A stretch of 27,718 nt of DNA. It comes from a virus. Location of the stretch: positions 1 through 27,718 of the IMG/VR virus record IMGVR_UViG_3300018080_000502; one strand, written 5' to 3'. A program made the translations under genes and the position numbers. Of this stretch, positions 1 to 8,278 are shown piece by piece (within the stretch, counting starts at the first letter, position 1; the number at the start of each line of letters is the position of its first letter). The notes beneath the pieces are model-generated. The model searched no databases and was not told the origin of the DNA. It saw nothing but the letters and a program-made list of their open reading frames with translations.

Positions 1-2121
1 CCATGGTTAATACCAGACGAAGCATTCGAAACCCTAAATAATGCATATAACTTTCGTGGCCGCATTAAAAAAAGAGTTGGTGCATTAAATGTCGGAGAAT
101 TTACTGATGCTAATGCTGTATCTTCGAGATTGCGCATTAAGGTTGGAACAACTAATGGCGGAGGGGATTTGGCGGGAACAGTACCTGGAGGAGCAGGAGG
201 CATTGGTGCTATAGGGCAGATGTTCTCTATAGGTACAGAGTTTTTTACGGTGTATCAGGCTAATGGCAACATGTATACTAACAGCGGAACGGCTACAGTA
301 TATACATATAATACTGCAACTGGCGCATATGATATTCAGACCAGTGTTGCTGCTACAGATGTATATTTTTATCCTGCTAAGCCTGTTATGGGCTTTGTAT
401 CATATGAGCAACAGGAAATAAATGATGAAGATACCTATGCTTTTGATACTTTCTTTAACTATAAGCTGCTTGCTACAGGATGGGAAAGAGTTGATGGCGA
501 GACAAATCCGGGCGACGCGCAATGGGCCGGAACAGATAGCGAGTTTTTTTGGAGCACTACTTGGAGGGGCACTGATGATTACACTTATATATTGTTTACA
601 ACAAATTATAATTCTGCAGAGCGCCTAAGATATTTTGATGGAACAAACTGGACATCATGGCGACCTCAATATGCATCGAATGCAAACGAAACAATTGAAT
701 CGTGTCGAATAATTATCCCTTTTCAGAATAGGCTTCTTTTGCTTAATACTGTTGAGAGAAACGCAGCAGGAAATCCTTTCACATACGTAAATCGATGCAG
801 ATATTCTAGAATTGGTAGTCCTATAGCTGCAAACTCTTATAGAGAAGATATAGGTGGCGAAGGTTCTTTTATAGATGCGCCGACTAGAGAGGCAATTGTA
901 AGCGCTTCAATATTAAAAAATAGACTTATTGTTTTCTTCGAGCGAAGCACATATGAGCTAATGTACACTGGAAACCAGGTGTATCCATTTAGATGGCAAC
1001 AAATTAACTCAACACTAGGATGCGAGTCGACATTCTCGATTGTTAACTTTGATAAAGTCGTACTTGGAATTGGTCAGACTGGAATTCATGCATGCACCGG
1101 TGCAAATGTTGAGAGAATCGATAGTAAAATCCCAGACGAAGTGTTTGAGTTTCATAATAATGATGAAGGAGTCTTTCGTGTACACGGAATAAGGGATTAT
1201 TATAATGAGATGGTTTATTGGTCTGTGCCCTACAAAGAAAAACACAAAAATTATCCCAACAGAATCCTTGCATATAATTATAGCAATAATACATGGGCCT
1301 TTTTTGATGATAGCATAACCGCATATGGTTATCATCAAACAACGGAAGACTTAACGTGGTCTGAAATTCCAAACCAATGGGAGTCATATGGCTTTGAGTG
1401 GAACGACGGACCAATTGAGGCAAAATTTAGACTAGTAATTGCCGGAAATCAACAGGGCTATACATTTGTCGTAAATGGTGACTATTCTGAAAATGCTATA
1501 GCGCAGCAGATTACAGACATACAGGAAATCGCCTCAACCGTTATCGTTACTTCAATCGATCATAACCTTTCATCAGGCGACTTTATACGTATAAAAAATG
1601 CAGAAGGTATTACTAACCTTAATGATAGAAGCTTTGAGGTTAGATACGTCTCAGATGATGAGGTTGCTTTAGACTTCGCCCCAGGTCTTACAGGCACATA
1701 TGCTGGTGGTGGGAATATTGAGTTGGTAAGCAAAGTTGATATATATACCAAGAGATTTAACTTCTATACACAAGAGGGAATGAACACAAACATAGAAAAA
1801 ACAGATTTTCTTATCGACAAGGTTGACAGCGGTGAGTTAACAATCGACTATCTTGTTTCATCATCAGAATTGTCTATGCGAGATGCGGGCATTGCCACAG
1901 GGTCTATGTTGGGTACTAGCGAGCTTATTATGGATGCCTTTACAACTCTTGAAGAGTCACAGAAGCGCTTCTGGCATGCGGTATATCTACAGGCTCAGGG
2001 TGAATCAATACAACTTCGAATATATTGGACTGATGATCAAATGCGAGATAATATTATCCCATTTTTAGGATTCGAACTTCATGGAATTATCTTTCATGCA
2101 TCTCCTACTCAAGAATTATGA
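1..2121 (+). CDS. Head-to-tail stabilisation/connector protein, P22 gp10-like (5' end outside window)
   Basis: The reading frame is open from base 1 and has no stop before its TGA at 2119-2121, so this is the 3' part of a longer gene of at least 706 codons. The first visible residues (PWLIPDEAFETLNNAY, then RGRIKKRVG) resemble the N-terminus of phage connector/stabilisation proteins, so only a few dozen residues are probably missing. The middle carries a stretch like P22 gp10 (LIVFFERSTYEL, then YPFRWQQINSTLGCES), which in that family forms a beta-propeller sealing the portal/tail junction after DNA packaging. The rest is beta-rich with many aromatic residues and has no signal peptide or membrane segment. 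It is the first gene of the visible late block and is followed by a hairpin. The family assignment rests on remembered motifs; a tail-tube-type protein is the main alternative. Confidence 0.6.
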   Translation, partial: PWLIPDEAFETLNNAYNFRGRIKKRVGALNVGEFTDANAVSSRLRIKVGTTNGGGDLAGTVPGGAGGIGAIGQMFSIGTEFFTVYQANGNMYTNSGTATVYTYNTATGAYDIQTSVAATDVYFYPAKPVMGFVSYEQQEINDEDTYAFDTFFNYKLLATGWERVDGETNPGDAQWAGTDSEFFWSTTWRGTDDYTYILFTTNYNSAERLRYFDGTNWTSWRPQYASNANETIESCRIIIPFQNRLLLLNTVERNAAGNPFTYVNRCRYSRIGSPIAANSYREDIGGEGSFIDAPTREAIVSASILKNRLIVFFERSTYELMYTGNQVYPFRWQQINSTLGCESTFSIVNFDKVVLGIGQTGIHACTGANVERIDSKIPDEVFEFHNNDEGVFRVHGIRDYYNEMVYWSVPYKEKHKNYPNRILAYNYSNNTWAFFDDSITAYGYHQTTEDLTWSEIPNQWESYGFEWNDGPIEAKFRLVIAGNQQGYTFVVNGDYSENAIAQQITDIQEIASTVIVTSIDHNLSSGDFIRIKNAEGITNLNDRSFEVRYVSDDEVALDFAPGLTGTYAGGGNIELVSKVDIYTKRFNFYTQEGMNTNIEKTDFLIDKVDSGELTIDYLVSSSELSMRDAGIATGSMLGTSELIMDAFTTLEESQKRFWHAVYLQAQGESIQLRIYWTDDQMRDNIIPFLGFELHGIIFHASPTQEL

Positions 2122-2122
2122 T

Positions 2123-2150
2123 AAAAGCCGTGATGAGCGCTCATCACGGC
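2123..2150 (-). terminator. Perfect 24-nt palindrome between convergent genes; terminator
   Basis: GCCGTGATGAGC is followed at once by its exact reverse complement (2127-2150). It lies six bases after the stop of the left gene and 52 bases beyond the stop of the converging gene 2202-2747. The T-tract (TTTTAT) follows the hairpin on the minus strand, so it serves the minus-strand gene best. On the plus strand an A-tract precedes the hairpin but no T-tract follows, so termination there would be weaker. Confidence 0.7.
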
Positions 2151-2201
2151 CTAAAAAGGAGAGTAGTAATGAAGTCTCGCGACTAAACACACATATATAG
2201 T

Positions 2202-2747
2202 CTATTCCTTAATATATTCAAGCACAACATATGTTGTTGTATAAGCTACTCGATTGACTCCGGTGGTTATAGACACATTAGTATTATCAACGCTTAGTTC
2301 AATAATGTTTGCTGCAGTTGCAGACGCGTATGGAATTGGCAAATAGCTACCTGCGGTTGGATCAGTCGACGCGCCATATATTCTTGTGAAGCTATATGTG
2401 TTTGGTGCTGGAAACGTGATTCCATGAGCAACATTTTTAGTTGCAGTATTTGGAAGCGCTCCAAAATTTATAACCTTTCTAAAGACTTGTCTAGCAGTTG
2501 GCTTTCTCGTTGTCTGACTTGATAGTGCTGGATCTGGAAACCAAATTTGACCACATACAAATTCTTCTGGATCATATATGCCCGTGTCCTTAATGTTTAA
2601 AATAGTTGACTGGTTGTTTAGTATTTGCCTCAACCTAACTAGAAAGTCTTTATACTCTGGACTATTAATATCGATTTGACCTAGGTTTTCTATCTCAAAT
2701 ATTTCTGTTAGTGGTACAAATGCGCCATATCTCGTGTCTACTGCCAT
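2202..2747 (-). CDS. Putative virion (tail-associated) protein on the opposite strand
   Basis: This 181-aa protein has a good Shine-Dalgarno site (AAGGAATCAATT before ATG). It begins MAVDTRYGAFVPLTEIFEIE and contains a stretch (FRKVINFGALPNTATKNVAH) of the kind seen in small phage structural proteins encoded near tail genes. The C-terminal half is predicted beta-rich, with many T, V, I and Y residues and no membrane segment. A function beyond probable virion component cannot be read from the sequence. Unusually it is transcribed against the structural genes on both sides and is bounded by its own terminator hairpin and a palindromic upstream region, so it behaves like an independent transcription unit. 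Reading frame and start are secure; the role is inferred. Confidence 0.7.
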   Translation of the reverse strand: MAVDTRYGAFVPLTEIFEIENLGQIDINSPEYKDFLVRLRQILNNQSTILNIKDTGIYDPEEFVCGQIWFPDPALSSQTTRKPTARQVFRKVINFGALPNTATKNVAHGITFPAPNTYSFTRIYGASTDPTAGSYLPIPYASATAANIIELSVDNTNVSITTGVNRVAYTTTYVVLEYIKE

Positions 2748-2770
2748 AATTGATTCCTTTTTTTTGAATT

Positions 2771-2801
2771 CTCATACTATACTAGCTAGTAGTATACTAT
2801 A
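2771..2801. promoter_or_regulatory. Palindromic intergenic region between divergent genes
   Basis: The 94-bp gap between the divergent starts at 2747 and 2842 contains the perfect 12-nt palindrome TACTAGCTAGTA. It is flanked by imperfectly mirrored TATACT/AGTATA blocks. Several TATACT-like -10 boxes exist on both strands, but none has a convincing -35 at 16-18 bp, so this may be an operator or a phage-type promoter. No binding protein can be assigned. Confidence 0.35.
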
Positions 2802-2841
2802 TGTGGTGGTGTTTGGTTGACCTTTTAAGATAGGAAGTATT

Positions 2842-3744
2842 ATGGCCATAGGAGCAATTGCTGGATTAATAGCCAAATTTGGCATACCAATCGTTGGAGG
2901 ATTTATAGCGAATAAGTTAGCTGGTAGAAGGGCAAGAAGAGCTGGTCGTCGAGGTGCTGGAGGCACAGAATTGCCAGGAGGGGGAACAGCCACTCAAATT
3001 CCAAAGCTAGATCCAAAAACACAGAAAGCACTCGAAGATGCCTATCCTAAAATTATTGAAGAACTTTTTAAGGAGCCAGAGAAATTTCCAGAACTAACAG
3101 ATATACTTCAGCAGCAAGCTGAGGCATTTGGTCCGCAACCAGAATTGCCACCGGAAGTGCCTATTAATCTGCCAGGAATGGAAGAATTACAACAATTAGA
3201 TTTCGCTCCGATAGAAGCACAAGCTAGACAAAAGTTTGCGCAAGAAACAATTCCTGGATTGGCCGAAAGATTTACTGCGCTTACTGGAGGAGGCCAACGT
3301 GCTGGGGCATTTGAACGACAAAAAGCTCAAGCTGGCACTGAACTAGAAACAGGATTAGCAGCTTTAAGGGCACAAATGGAGCCTGAATATGCTATGCGCA
3401 GAGCGCAATTTGGTTTAAAAAGGGGTGAAGCTGCCGGAAGATTAGGGTTACTACAACAACAACTTCGAGGGGGACTGCAGCAACAGGGAAGAGCACAGAG
3501 ACTCTCAGAGGCTCAGTTTGCTATGCAGCGAGCAGGAGCAGCTCAGGCGCCAGGTCAGCAGCGACTTCAAATGTTATCTAGACTTCTAGGAGGAGGTGTT
3601 GCATCTCCATATGACACAGTTGTACAGCCACCACGACCAGGATTTTGGCAAGGAGCAGCTCCTGGCATAGGAGGGCTTCTTGGTGGATTAGGTCAAGCAG
3701 CAGGGCAATATTTGTTTGGTGGCCAGAGCGGTCTATTTAAATAG
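2842..3744 (+). CDS. Putative internal virion / DNA-ejection protein
   Basis: A 300-aa protein starting MAIGAIAGLIAKFGIPIVGG, a hydrophobic and glycine-rich N-terminus of about 28 residues followed by an Arg/Gly-rich patch. The centre (about residues 110-250) is a long Q/A/R-rich, probably helical stretch including ARQKFAQETIPGLAERFTAL. The C-terminus is again glycine-rich and hydrophobic (GGLLGGLGQAAGQYLFGG). This layout is typical of podovirus internal proteins that are ejected with the genome and form a conduit through the envelope. The Shine-Dalgarno site is TAGGAAG, five bases before ATG. The next gene starts nine bases downstream and looks functionally paired. I recognise no named family, so the role is inferred from composition and position after the connector gene. 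Confidence 0.6.
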   Translation: MAIGAIAGLIAKFGIPIVGGFIANKLAGRRARRAGRRGAGGTELPGGGTATQIPKLDPKTQKALEDAYPKIIEELFKEPEKFPELTDILQQQAEAFGPQPELPPEVPINLPGMEELQQLDFAPIEAQARQKFAQETIPGLAERFTALTGGGQRAGAFERQKAQAGTELETGLAALRAQMEPEYAMRRAQFGLKRGEAAGRLGLLQQQLRGGLQQQGRAQRLSEAQFAMQRAGAAQAPGQQRLQMLSRLLGGGVASPYDTVVQPPRPGFWQGAAPGIGGLLGGLGQAAGQYLFGGQSGLFK

Positions 3745-3752
3745 GAGAAAAA

Positions 3753-5081
3753 ATGGCTATAGTAACACTACCATCACAACCAACCGCAGGATATGGTATG
3801 GGGCAGGCGCTCGGAGGAGCAGCTGCAGGACTTGGAGAGGGAATATCAAATATTGTTAACCTAAAGCTTCAACGAATGCAAAAAGAACAGCAGCGGAAAA
3901 GCTTAGAAGAAAGCTTAATGCCTATAGTTGGCCCCGAAAAAGCCGGCTTATATTCTGCATTAGGAGCTGAGAGCCCTCAGACATTGGGCCAGTTACTTAA
4001 AATGGAAACGGAGGCTCCACAGCAAAGATTTTATGAAAGTGTAATGGGTGGTATGCCGACAGAAGTCACACAACCAGCCCCTGGTGCCATGGCAGCTCCA
4101 GCTGGATTACAACAATTACAACCGGTTGAGCAACCAGCTGCACCAGAAAAAGTTGGTGAAGCTTCAGCAACTGATAAAAAGCCCTCTAGGTTAGGTAATA
4201 TTACTAGCAGGCTCGAGTCGGATATACAGCGCTATGACAGTGCGATGCGCAGCGGAAGATTGGCCGGCAAAAATTTCGAGAAGGTTTTGCGTGCTAAAGA
4301 AAAAGCAGAGAAAACGTTTTCAAATTTACTTATAAACGAAAAAAAGGAAGCAGCTGCAGCAGACAGATTTGATAAAAAATTTAAGCTCCAAGAAAGAGCG
4401 CAAGATCTTAAAGAAAAAAGGCACTTTGATTCAATGTCTTCTGAAAAGAGAAAAGAGGCAATTGCAGAGCAAAAAGAAATTGATAAACAGTCGATGCCGA
4501 CATACAAAAAAGTGCTTGATCAAGCTAAAGCTACTAAAGCAAATGAGATGAGATTAGATAGAATGTCTGAATTAAATAAAAAAGGACATATGGGGTCTCA
4601 GTTAATTAATTCGGCCGTTAGCACTGTAGGAAAAGGAATAGGTGGCAAACTTCTAGGCAATATAGGATTAAATCTAGATTTCTTAATGACAGAAGATGCA
4701 CAGGAATTTCGTAAATTAAGTCAAGATTTTTTAAAAAATGTAAAATCTATATTTGGTGCCAGAGTAACACAACAAGAAGTTCAAATGTATCTACAAACTA
4801 TTCCAAATCTTTATCAGAGTCAGGGTGGAAGAAATCGAGTAATCAACAACTTAAAGCAATTCAACAAGATTCCGCTTCTTAGAGAAAAGGCAATGAATAA
4901 GCTTCTTAAGAAAAACAATGGTAGATTGCCTAGAAATCTCGAATCAAAGATAGAGAAAAAAATAGGACCAGAACTTGATAGAATAGCTAAAATATTTAAA
5001 GCATCGGCAGTTAAGCCAAAAGGCTGGGGACGAGCAATATTCGAAGCTCCACAGTATTTATTGTCATCGATTGGACTTTAG
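3753..5081 (+). CDS. Putative internal virion protein, helical
   Basis: A 442-aa protein with Shine-Dalgarno AGGAG and ATG at 3753. The N-terminus (MAIVTLPSQPTAGYGMGQAL, then GGAAAGLGEGISN) is glycine/alanine-rich. A Pro/Ala/Gln-rich linker follows at about 100-140, then a strongly charged Lys/Glu-rich coiled-coil region at about 150-280. The C-terminal domain (about 280-440) is basic and predicted helical. There is no signal peptide. With the preceding gene it forms a two-gene block that matches the ejection-protein block of short-tailed phages. Its last 18 bases overlap the end of a minus-strand micro-gene (5064-5198), an unusual convergent overlap. No named family is recognised. Confidence 0.6.
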   Translation: MAIVTLPSQPTAGYGMGQALGGAAAGLGEGISNIVNLKLQRMQKEQQRKSLEESLMPIVGPEKAGLYSALGAESPQTLGQLLKMETEAPQQRFYESVMGGMPTEVTQPAPGAMAAPAGLQQLQPVEQPAAPEKVGEASATDKKPSRLGNITSRLESDIQRYDSAMRSGRLAGKNFEKVLRAKEKAEKTFSNLLINEKKEAAAADRFDKKFKLQERAQDLKEKRHFDSMSSEKRKEAIAEQKEIDKQSMPTYKKVLDQAKATKANEMRLDRMSELNKKGHMGSQLINSAVSTVGKGIGGKLLGNIGLNLDFLMTEDAQEFRKLSQDFLKNVKSIFGARVTQQEVQMYLQTIPNLYQSQGGRNRVINNLKQFNKIPLLREKAMNKLLKKNNGRLPRNLESKIEKKIGPELDRIAKIFKASAVKPKGWGRAIFEAPQYLLSSIGL

Positions 5082-5198
5082 AGCTCTGTATATCCAATAA
5101 AATGGGTGCATTAATATTTGTAGTTTAAAAATGTAATATATCAGTAGCGCTGGTATTAATATAGGCGATACCATAGTGTATAAAATATATTTTTTCAT
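5064..5198 (-). CDS. 44-aa membrane protein, third gene of the ribbon-helix-helix micro-operon
   Basis: This short reading frame starts MKKYILYTMVSPILIPALLI and ends KSNR. It has an excellent Shine-Dalgarno site (AGGAGAAAGCG before ATG) nine bases after the upstream stop. Residues about 4-32 form one long hydrophobic segment with a positively charged N-terminus, so it is a single-pass membrane peptide. Its last codons overlap the 3' end of the convergent internal virion gene by 18 bases. Small hydrophobic phage proteins like this can be holins, superinfection-exclusion factors or toxins; nothing in the sequence decides which. Confidence 0.65.
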   Translation of the reverse strand: MKKYILYTMVSPILIPALLIYYIFKLQILMHPFYWIYRALKSNR

Positions 5199-5207
5199 CG
5201 CTTTCTC

Positions 5208-5360
5208 CTATTGGTAACTCGTTTCATCGTTCAACAGTGTATACATGATCATACTAGCTAGCATTATAAAAAGTATCTCTGGATGTCTAGCGATATATGC
5301 GCCTAAATAAACAAACAATTCAATTAATGCTTCAAAAAATCCTCCAACTGACTCTTCCAA
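5208..5360 (-). CDS. 50-aa membrane protein with TTG start, second gene of the micro-operon
   Basis: The frame reads (M)EESVGGFFEALIELFVYLG and continues AYIARHPEILFIMLASMIMY, giving one long or two short membrane-spanning segments. No in-frame ATG or GTG exists between the upstream in-frame stop and the hydrophobic part. The best start is TTG at 5360, preceded by AGGAAGGG only three to four bases away. It begins eight bases after the stop of the ribbon-helix-helix gene, so the two are probably translationally coupled. An in-frame extension without a usual start codon also overlaps that gene. Evidence for coding is position, ribosome site and a coherent membrane profile; the exact start is uncertain. 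Confidence 0.5.
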   Translation of the reverse strand: MEESVGGFFEALIELFVYLGAYIARHPEILFIMLASMIMYTLLNDETSYQ

Positions 5361-5368
5361 TGCCCTTC

Positions 5369-5530
5369 CTATTCCAGCTTTCTTTCTTTGTTTATTGCCT
5401 CCACTAATATTATCGTCAACATTCGAACTTTTGTAATATTTCTTCTTTTTGCCATTAGCTCGAGTTGATCATGCAACGGCACTAATAAGTCAACTGTAAG
5501 CCTTTTTCTGCCTTTTCTTTGTTTAAACAT
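5369..5530 (-). CDS. 53-aa ribbon-helix-helix (Arc/CopG-type) DNA-binding regulator
   Basis: The protein starts MFKQRKGRKRLTVDLLVPLH and continues DQLELMAKRRNITKVRMLTI. This matches the ribbon-helix-helix pattern: a basic arm, a short beta-strand (RLTVDLLV), helix A (PLHDQLELMAKRR), a turn (NIT) and helix B (KVRMLTIILVEAINKE). Such proteins bind DNA as dimers through the strand and usually autoregulate. The Shine-Dalgarno is GAAAGG, six bases before ATG. It is the first gene of a three-gene minus-strand operon whose promoter spacer contains a perfect 10-bp palindrome, a plausible operator. It could be an antitoxin-like partner of the two membrane peptides behind it or a phage control protein. 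Confidence 0.75.
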   Translation of the reverse strand: MFKQRKGRKRLTVDLLVPLHDQLELMAKRRNITKVRMLTIILVEAINKERKLE

Positions 5531-5548
5531 TTCAAACCTTTCATACAC

Positions 5549-5577
5549 ATAGTAACACGATTGTAATTACATGTCAA
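5549..5577 (-). promoter_or_regulatory. Sigma-70 promoter with palindromic operator for the micro-operon
   Basis: On the minus strand TTGACA (5577-5572) is followed after exactly 17 bp by TACTAT (5554-5549). The start of transcription would fall near 5542, about a dozen bases before the regulator gene. The perfect palindrome TGTAATTACA (5562-5571) abuts the -35 box inside the spacer, where a bound repressor would block polymerase. This placement fits autoregulation by the 53-aa regulator. Confidence 0.75.
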
Positions 5578-5667
5578 ACGTTTTCTTGCCTTATTTTATA
5601 ATTATATGTTTAAATTGGATGACAGTATTTTATTAATTTTTCTAATAGAAAACTTAAGGAAACAATT

Positions 5668-8184
5668 ATGCCTACAAGAAGTATAAACAGAAATATTTCA
5701 TATGGTTTGGGGCAACCCCTTATAACTGGAGCGCCACCACCAATAGTCGCGCAGAGGGCTCCTACGGCGAATGATTTCGCACCCATTTCCACAATATGGG
5801 TAGATCAGCCAAACGACGACAATTATATTCTTACACGCGTTGTTGCAAATGCTGCTACCTGGATTAATGCAGGTGGTGGAGGCGGTGTTTTTGACACAGT
5901 CACTACTGTTAATGGAATAGTTTGTGGTACTACATTGACAGTTGGTACAACACTTAATGTGACAGGCAATACCACATTAAATACAGGCCTTGGTGTAGTG
6001 TTATCGTCAGCCGCTGGCCTAATTACGGCAGCAGATGGTACAGATGGCCAAGTGCTTATTGCCTCAACTGGTGCCGCGGCACCGGCATGGGCAGCAATAA
6101 CAGCAGGCGTAGGAATCAACATCACAAACGGTGCTGGATCTATTCAGGTTGATGCAACCGGTGCTACAGCTGTCAGCTATCCTACAGATGTTGCTGGACC
6201 AGTTGTTCCGACCGGAGGTGGTGCTGTAAATGTTCTTGGTGGAACAAATATGACCACCGATGGAACTGTTGCAAATACAATAACCATTGATCTAGATGAT
6301 GACGTTGTATTGGTAGGTGGCCTAACTGCCGGACATGATCTATTAATGAATGGCGGATCAATGACAATTACCGCAGATGATGATTTAGCACAGTGTATAT
6401 ATATACATGCTGACGCTGGAACAAATGAAACCATCGAGATTCACGCTGATCAAGGTACAGGCGTAGATTCAATCGAAATACACTCTGATTTAGGTGGAAT
6501 CAATATTGAGTCTGGTCTTTCAACAATCGATGCTATCAACATTACTGCAATCGATCCTGCAGGTGGAATCGATTTGCTTGCTGGTACAAGTGGATTTGAT
6601 TTAGATTGTACTGGTGGACCAATTCTTCTAGATGCTGCAGCAGATTCAAACTTCACCGTTACAGGAGCGTTTGATCTAACTTTAGATTCGAGCTTGGGGT
6701 CTGTAAATATAGATGGTGGAGAAGCAGCTGCCGATGCGATTAGCATACAAGCATCCAATGCAGCCGGCGGAATCGATATAGACTGTGGCACAGGCGGATA
6801 TAGCATGGTTTGTGCAAATGGTACTGTTGCAATCGAATCTGGAACAGGAGCCATAAATATAGGAACTGATGCTGCAGCAAAAACCGTTACCTTGGGTAGT
6901 GTAACAGGCGCAGCCACAACTGTTATACAGTCGGGCACAGGCGACGTTAGTGTTACCTCTACAGACGCGATCTTGCTAGATGCTACTGGTGTACTTGAGC
7001 TTAACTCAAGCGGTGGAATTATAGGTATAGGAAATGATGCTGTGGCTCAGAATATCAATATAGCAACTGGAGCTGCGGCTAGAACTCTTACTCTTGGAAA
7101 TGCAACAGGCGCAACGGCCGTTGCTATTAATTCTGGTTCTGGTGATATTACAGCGACTGCCACTCTTGGTTCAATTATATTAGAATCAACAGAAAACGTA
7201 GCAGATGCAATATACCTACATACTGATGCTGGTATAACCGAACAAATTCGTCTTCATTCTGATCAAGGAACAGCAGCTGCATCTATTCTGCTACAGTCCG
7301 ATGTTGGTGGCGTAACTCTTAACGGTGGAATTGCTGGTGCAGGAGCTCTAACTCTTGTTGCGTCAGATGCTGCTGGTGGAATCGACATCGACTACGGTAC
7401 CGGCGGAATGACGATAGATGCTACAAATGGTGCATTTACCCTACAAACTGGAACTGGTGCAATTAGCCTGGGAACTGATGCAGTTGCAAAAACTGTCACT
7501 GTGGGCAGCACAACAGGCGCTGCAGATACTGTAATCCAATCTGGAACAGGTAACACATCTGTAACATCAACCGGAGCAATATTGCTCGATAGTGCTGGCG
7601 TTCTAGAAATTAATTCAAGCGGTGGAATTATAGGAATTGGGAATGATGCAGTTGCACAAAATGTCAACATATCAACCGGGGCAGCAGCAAGAACAACCAC
7701 AATCGGTAACACGACTGGCGCTAGCTCTGTTGTCGTCGACGTGGGAACCGGAGCGGCTTCATTTGGTGCATCTGCAACGGCTCATACCACAACTATAGGT
7801 AGCACAAACACAACGTGTGATACCACAATTAACGCGGGAACTGGCGGAATCTCACTTGAAGCTGCTGGTATCGTTGATATCGTTCCTGCTACTGACTCTC
7901 AAGCAGCTGCAGCAGTTACCATCAACGCCAATGTGGGTGTCGGTACTTTCACTGGACAAACACCTGGCGCAGGAGCTCAATTTACGCTCACAGTTACAAA
8001 TAGTGTATGTACTGCTAGCTCTGCAATACTTTGCAGCGTGTCAAATTTGGGAGCGAATGACTGTAGACTTTCTATTGAGCGTGTTACACCGGCGGCTGGA
8101 TCATTTACGGTACAGTGCCAGAACAACGGTGGGGCTGCGTGCAATGGCGATATCATTTTGACGTTCTTTATCATAGCTGCATAG
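5668..8184 (+). CDS. Large repeat-built tail fibre protein
   Basis: An 838-aa protein (Shine-Dalgarno AAGGAAA). The N-terminal 70 residues look like a virion-anchoring domain: RAPTANDFAPISTIWVDQP, then NYILTRVVANAATWI. A very similar anchor opens the fibre at 14997. From about residue 80 to 760 it is almost entirely G/T/A/D/V/I-rich and predicted beta-structure, in short repeats such as GTGAINIGTDAAAKTVTLG and NSSGGIIGIGNDAVAQN. A block of about 115 residues starting near 368 recurs near 571. The C-terminal 80 residues (rich in S, T and C, ending GDIILTFFIIAA) form a distinct tip domain. The likely role is a trimeric beta-helical fibre for host attachment. There is no enzymatic signature. The preceding intergenic region also holds the divergent micro-operon promoter. 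Confidence 0.8.
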   Translation: MPTRSINRNISYGLGQPLITGAPPPIVAQRAPTANDFAPISTIWVDQPNDDNYILTRVVANAATWINAGGGGGVFDTVTTVNGIVCGTTLTVGTTLNVTGNTTLNTGLGVVLSSAAGLITAADGTDGQVLIASTGAAAPAWAAITAGVGINITNGAGSIQVDATGATAVSYPTDVAGPVVPTGGGAVNVLGGTNMTTDGTVANTITIDLDDDVVLVGGLTAGHDLLMNGGSMTITADDDLAQCIYIHADAGTNETIEIHADQGTGVDSIEIHSDLGGINIESGLSTIDAINITAIDPAGGIDLLAGTSGFDLDCTGGPILLDAAADSNFTVTGAFDLTLDSSLGSVNIDGGEAAADAISIQASNAAGGIDIDCGTGGYSMVCANGTVAIESGTGAINIGTDAAAKTVTLGSVTGAATTVIQSGTGDVSVTSTDAILLDATGVLELNSSGGIIGIGNDAVAQNINIATGAAARTLTLGNATGATAVAINSGSGDITATATLGSIILESTENVADAIYLHTDAGITEQIRLHSDQGTAAASILLQSDVGGVTLNGGIAGAGALTLVASDAAGGIDIDYGTGGMTIDATNGAFTLQTGTGAISLGTDAVAKTVTVGSTTGAADTVIQSGTGNTSVTSTGAILLDSAGVLEINSSGGIIGIGNDAVAQNVNISTGAAARTTTIGNTTGASSVVVDVGTGAASFGASATAHTTTIGSTNTTCDTTINAGTGGISLEAAGIVDIVPATDSQAAAAVTINANVGVGTFTGQTPGAGAQFTLTVTNSVCTASSAILCSVSNLGANDCRLSIERVTPAAGSFTVQCQNNGGAACNGDIILTFFIIAA

Positions 8185-8228
8185 GTTTTTTACATAAAGG
8201 TTGCCATATGCCTGCATACACGTTATTA

Positions 8229-8260
8229 TAATAATATACGTATATTATTAATTGATCAAT
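8229..8260. promoter_or_regulatory. Two adjacent perfect palindromes before the HNH gene
   Basis: A 22-nt perfect palindrome centred on ATACGTAT (8229-8250) is followed immediately by a 10-nt one, ATTGATCAAT (8251-8260). They sit between the fibre stop (8184) and the ribosome site of the homing gene (AACGAAAGGA, 8261-8270). They could form an AU-rich hairpin in the mRNA leader or be protein-binding sites. No T-tract marks them as a terminator. Confidence 0.45.
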
Positions 8261-8278
8261 AACGAAAGGATGTTGCAT

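Noticed and set aside
1015-1423. Minus-strand frames opposite the stabilisation protein
   Set aside because: No ribosome sites, unnatural composition, inside a well-supported gene.
5208-5530. Ribosomal frameshift fusing the regulator with the 50-aa membrane protein
   Set aside because: The frames are in -1 relation, but no standard slippery heptamer lies in the overlap and a stand-alone ribosome site is present.
5823-6938. Long minus-strand frames opposite the tail fibre
   Set aside because: Low-complexity Pro/Ala/Val-rich mirror images of the repeat-coding strand without ribosome sites.
6769-7730. Repeat array resembling CRISPR
   Set aside because: The repeats are imperfect, in frame and protein-coding; no constant direct repeat with unique spacers.
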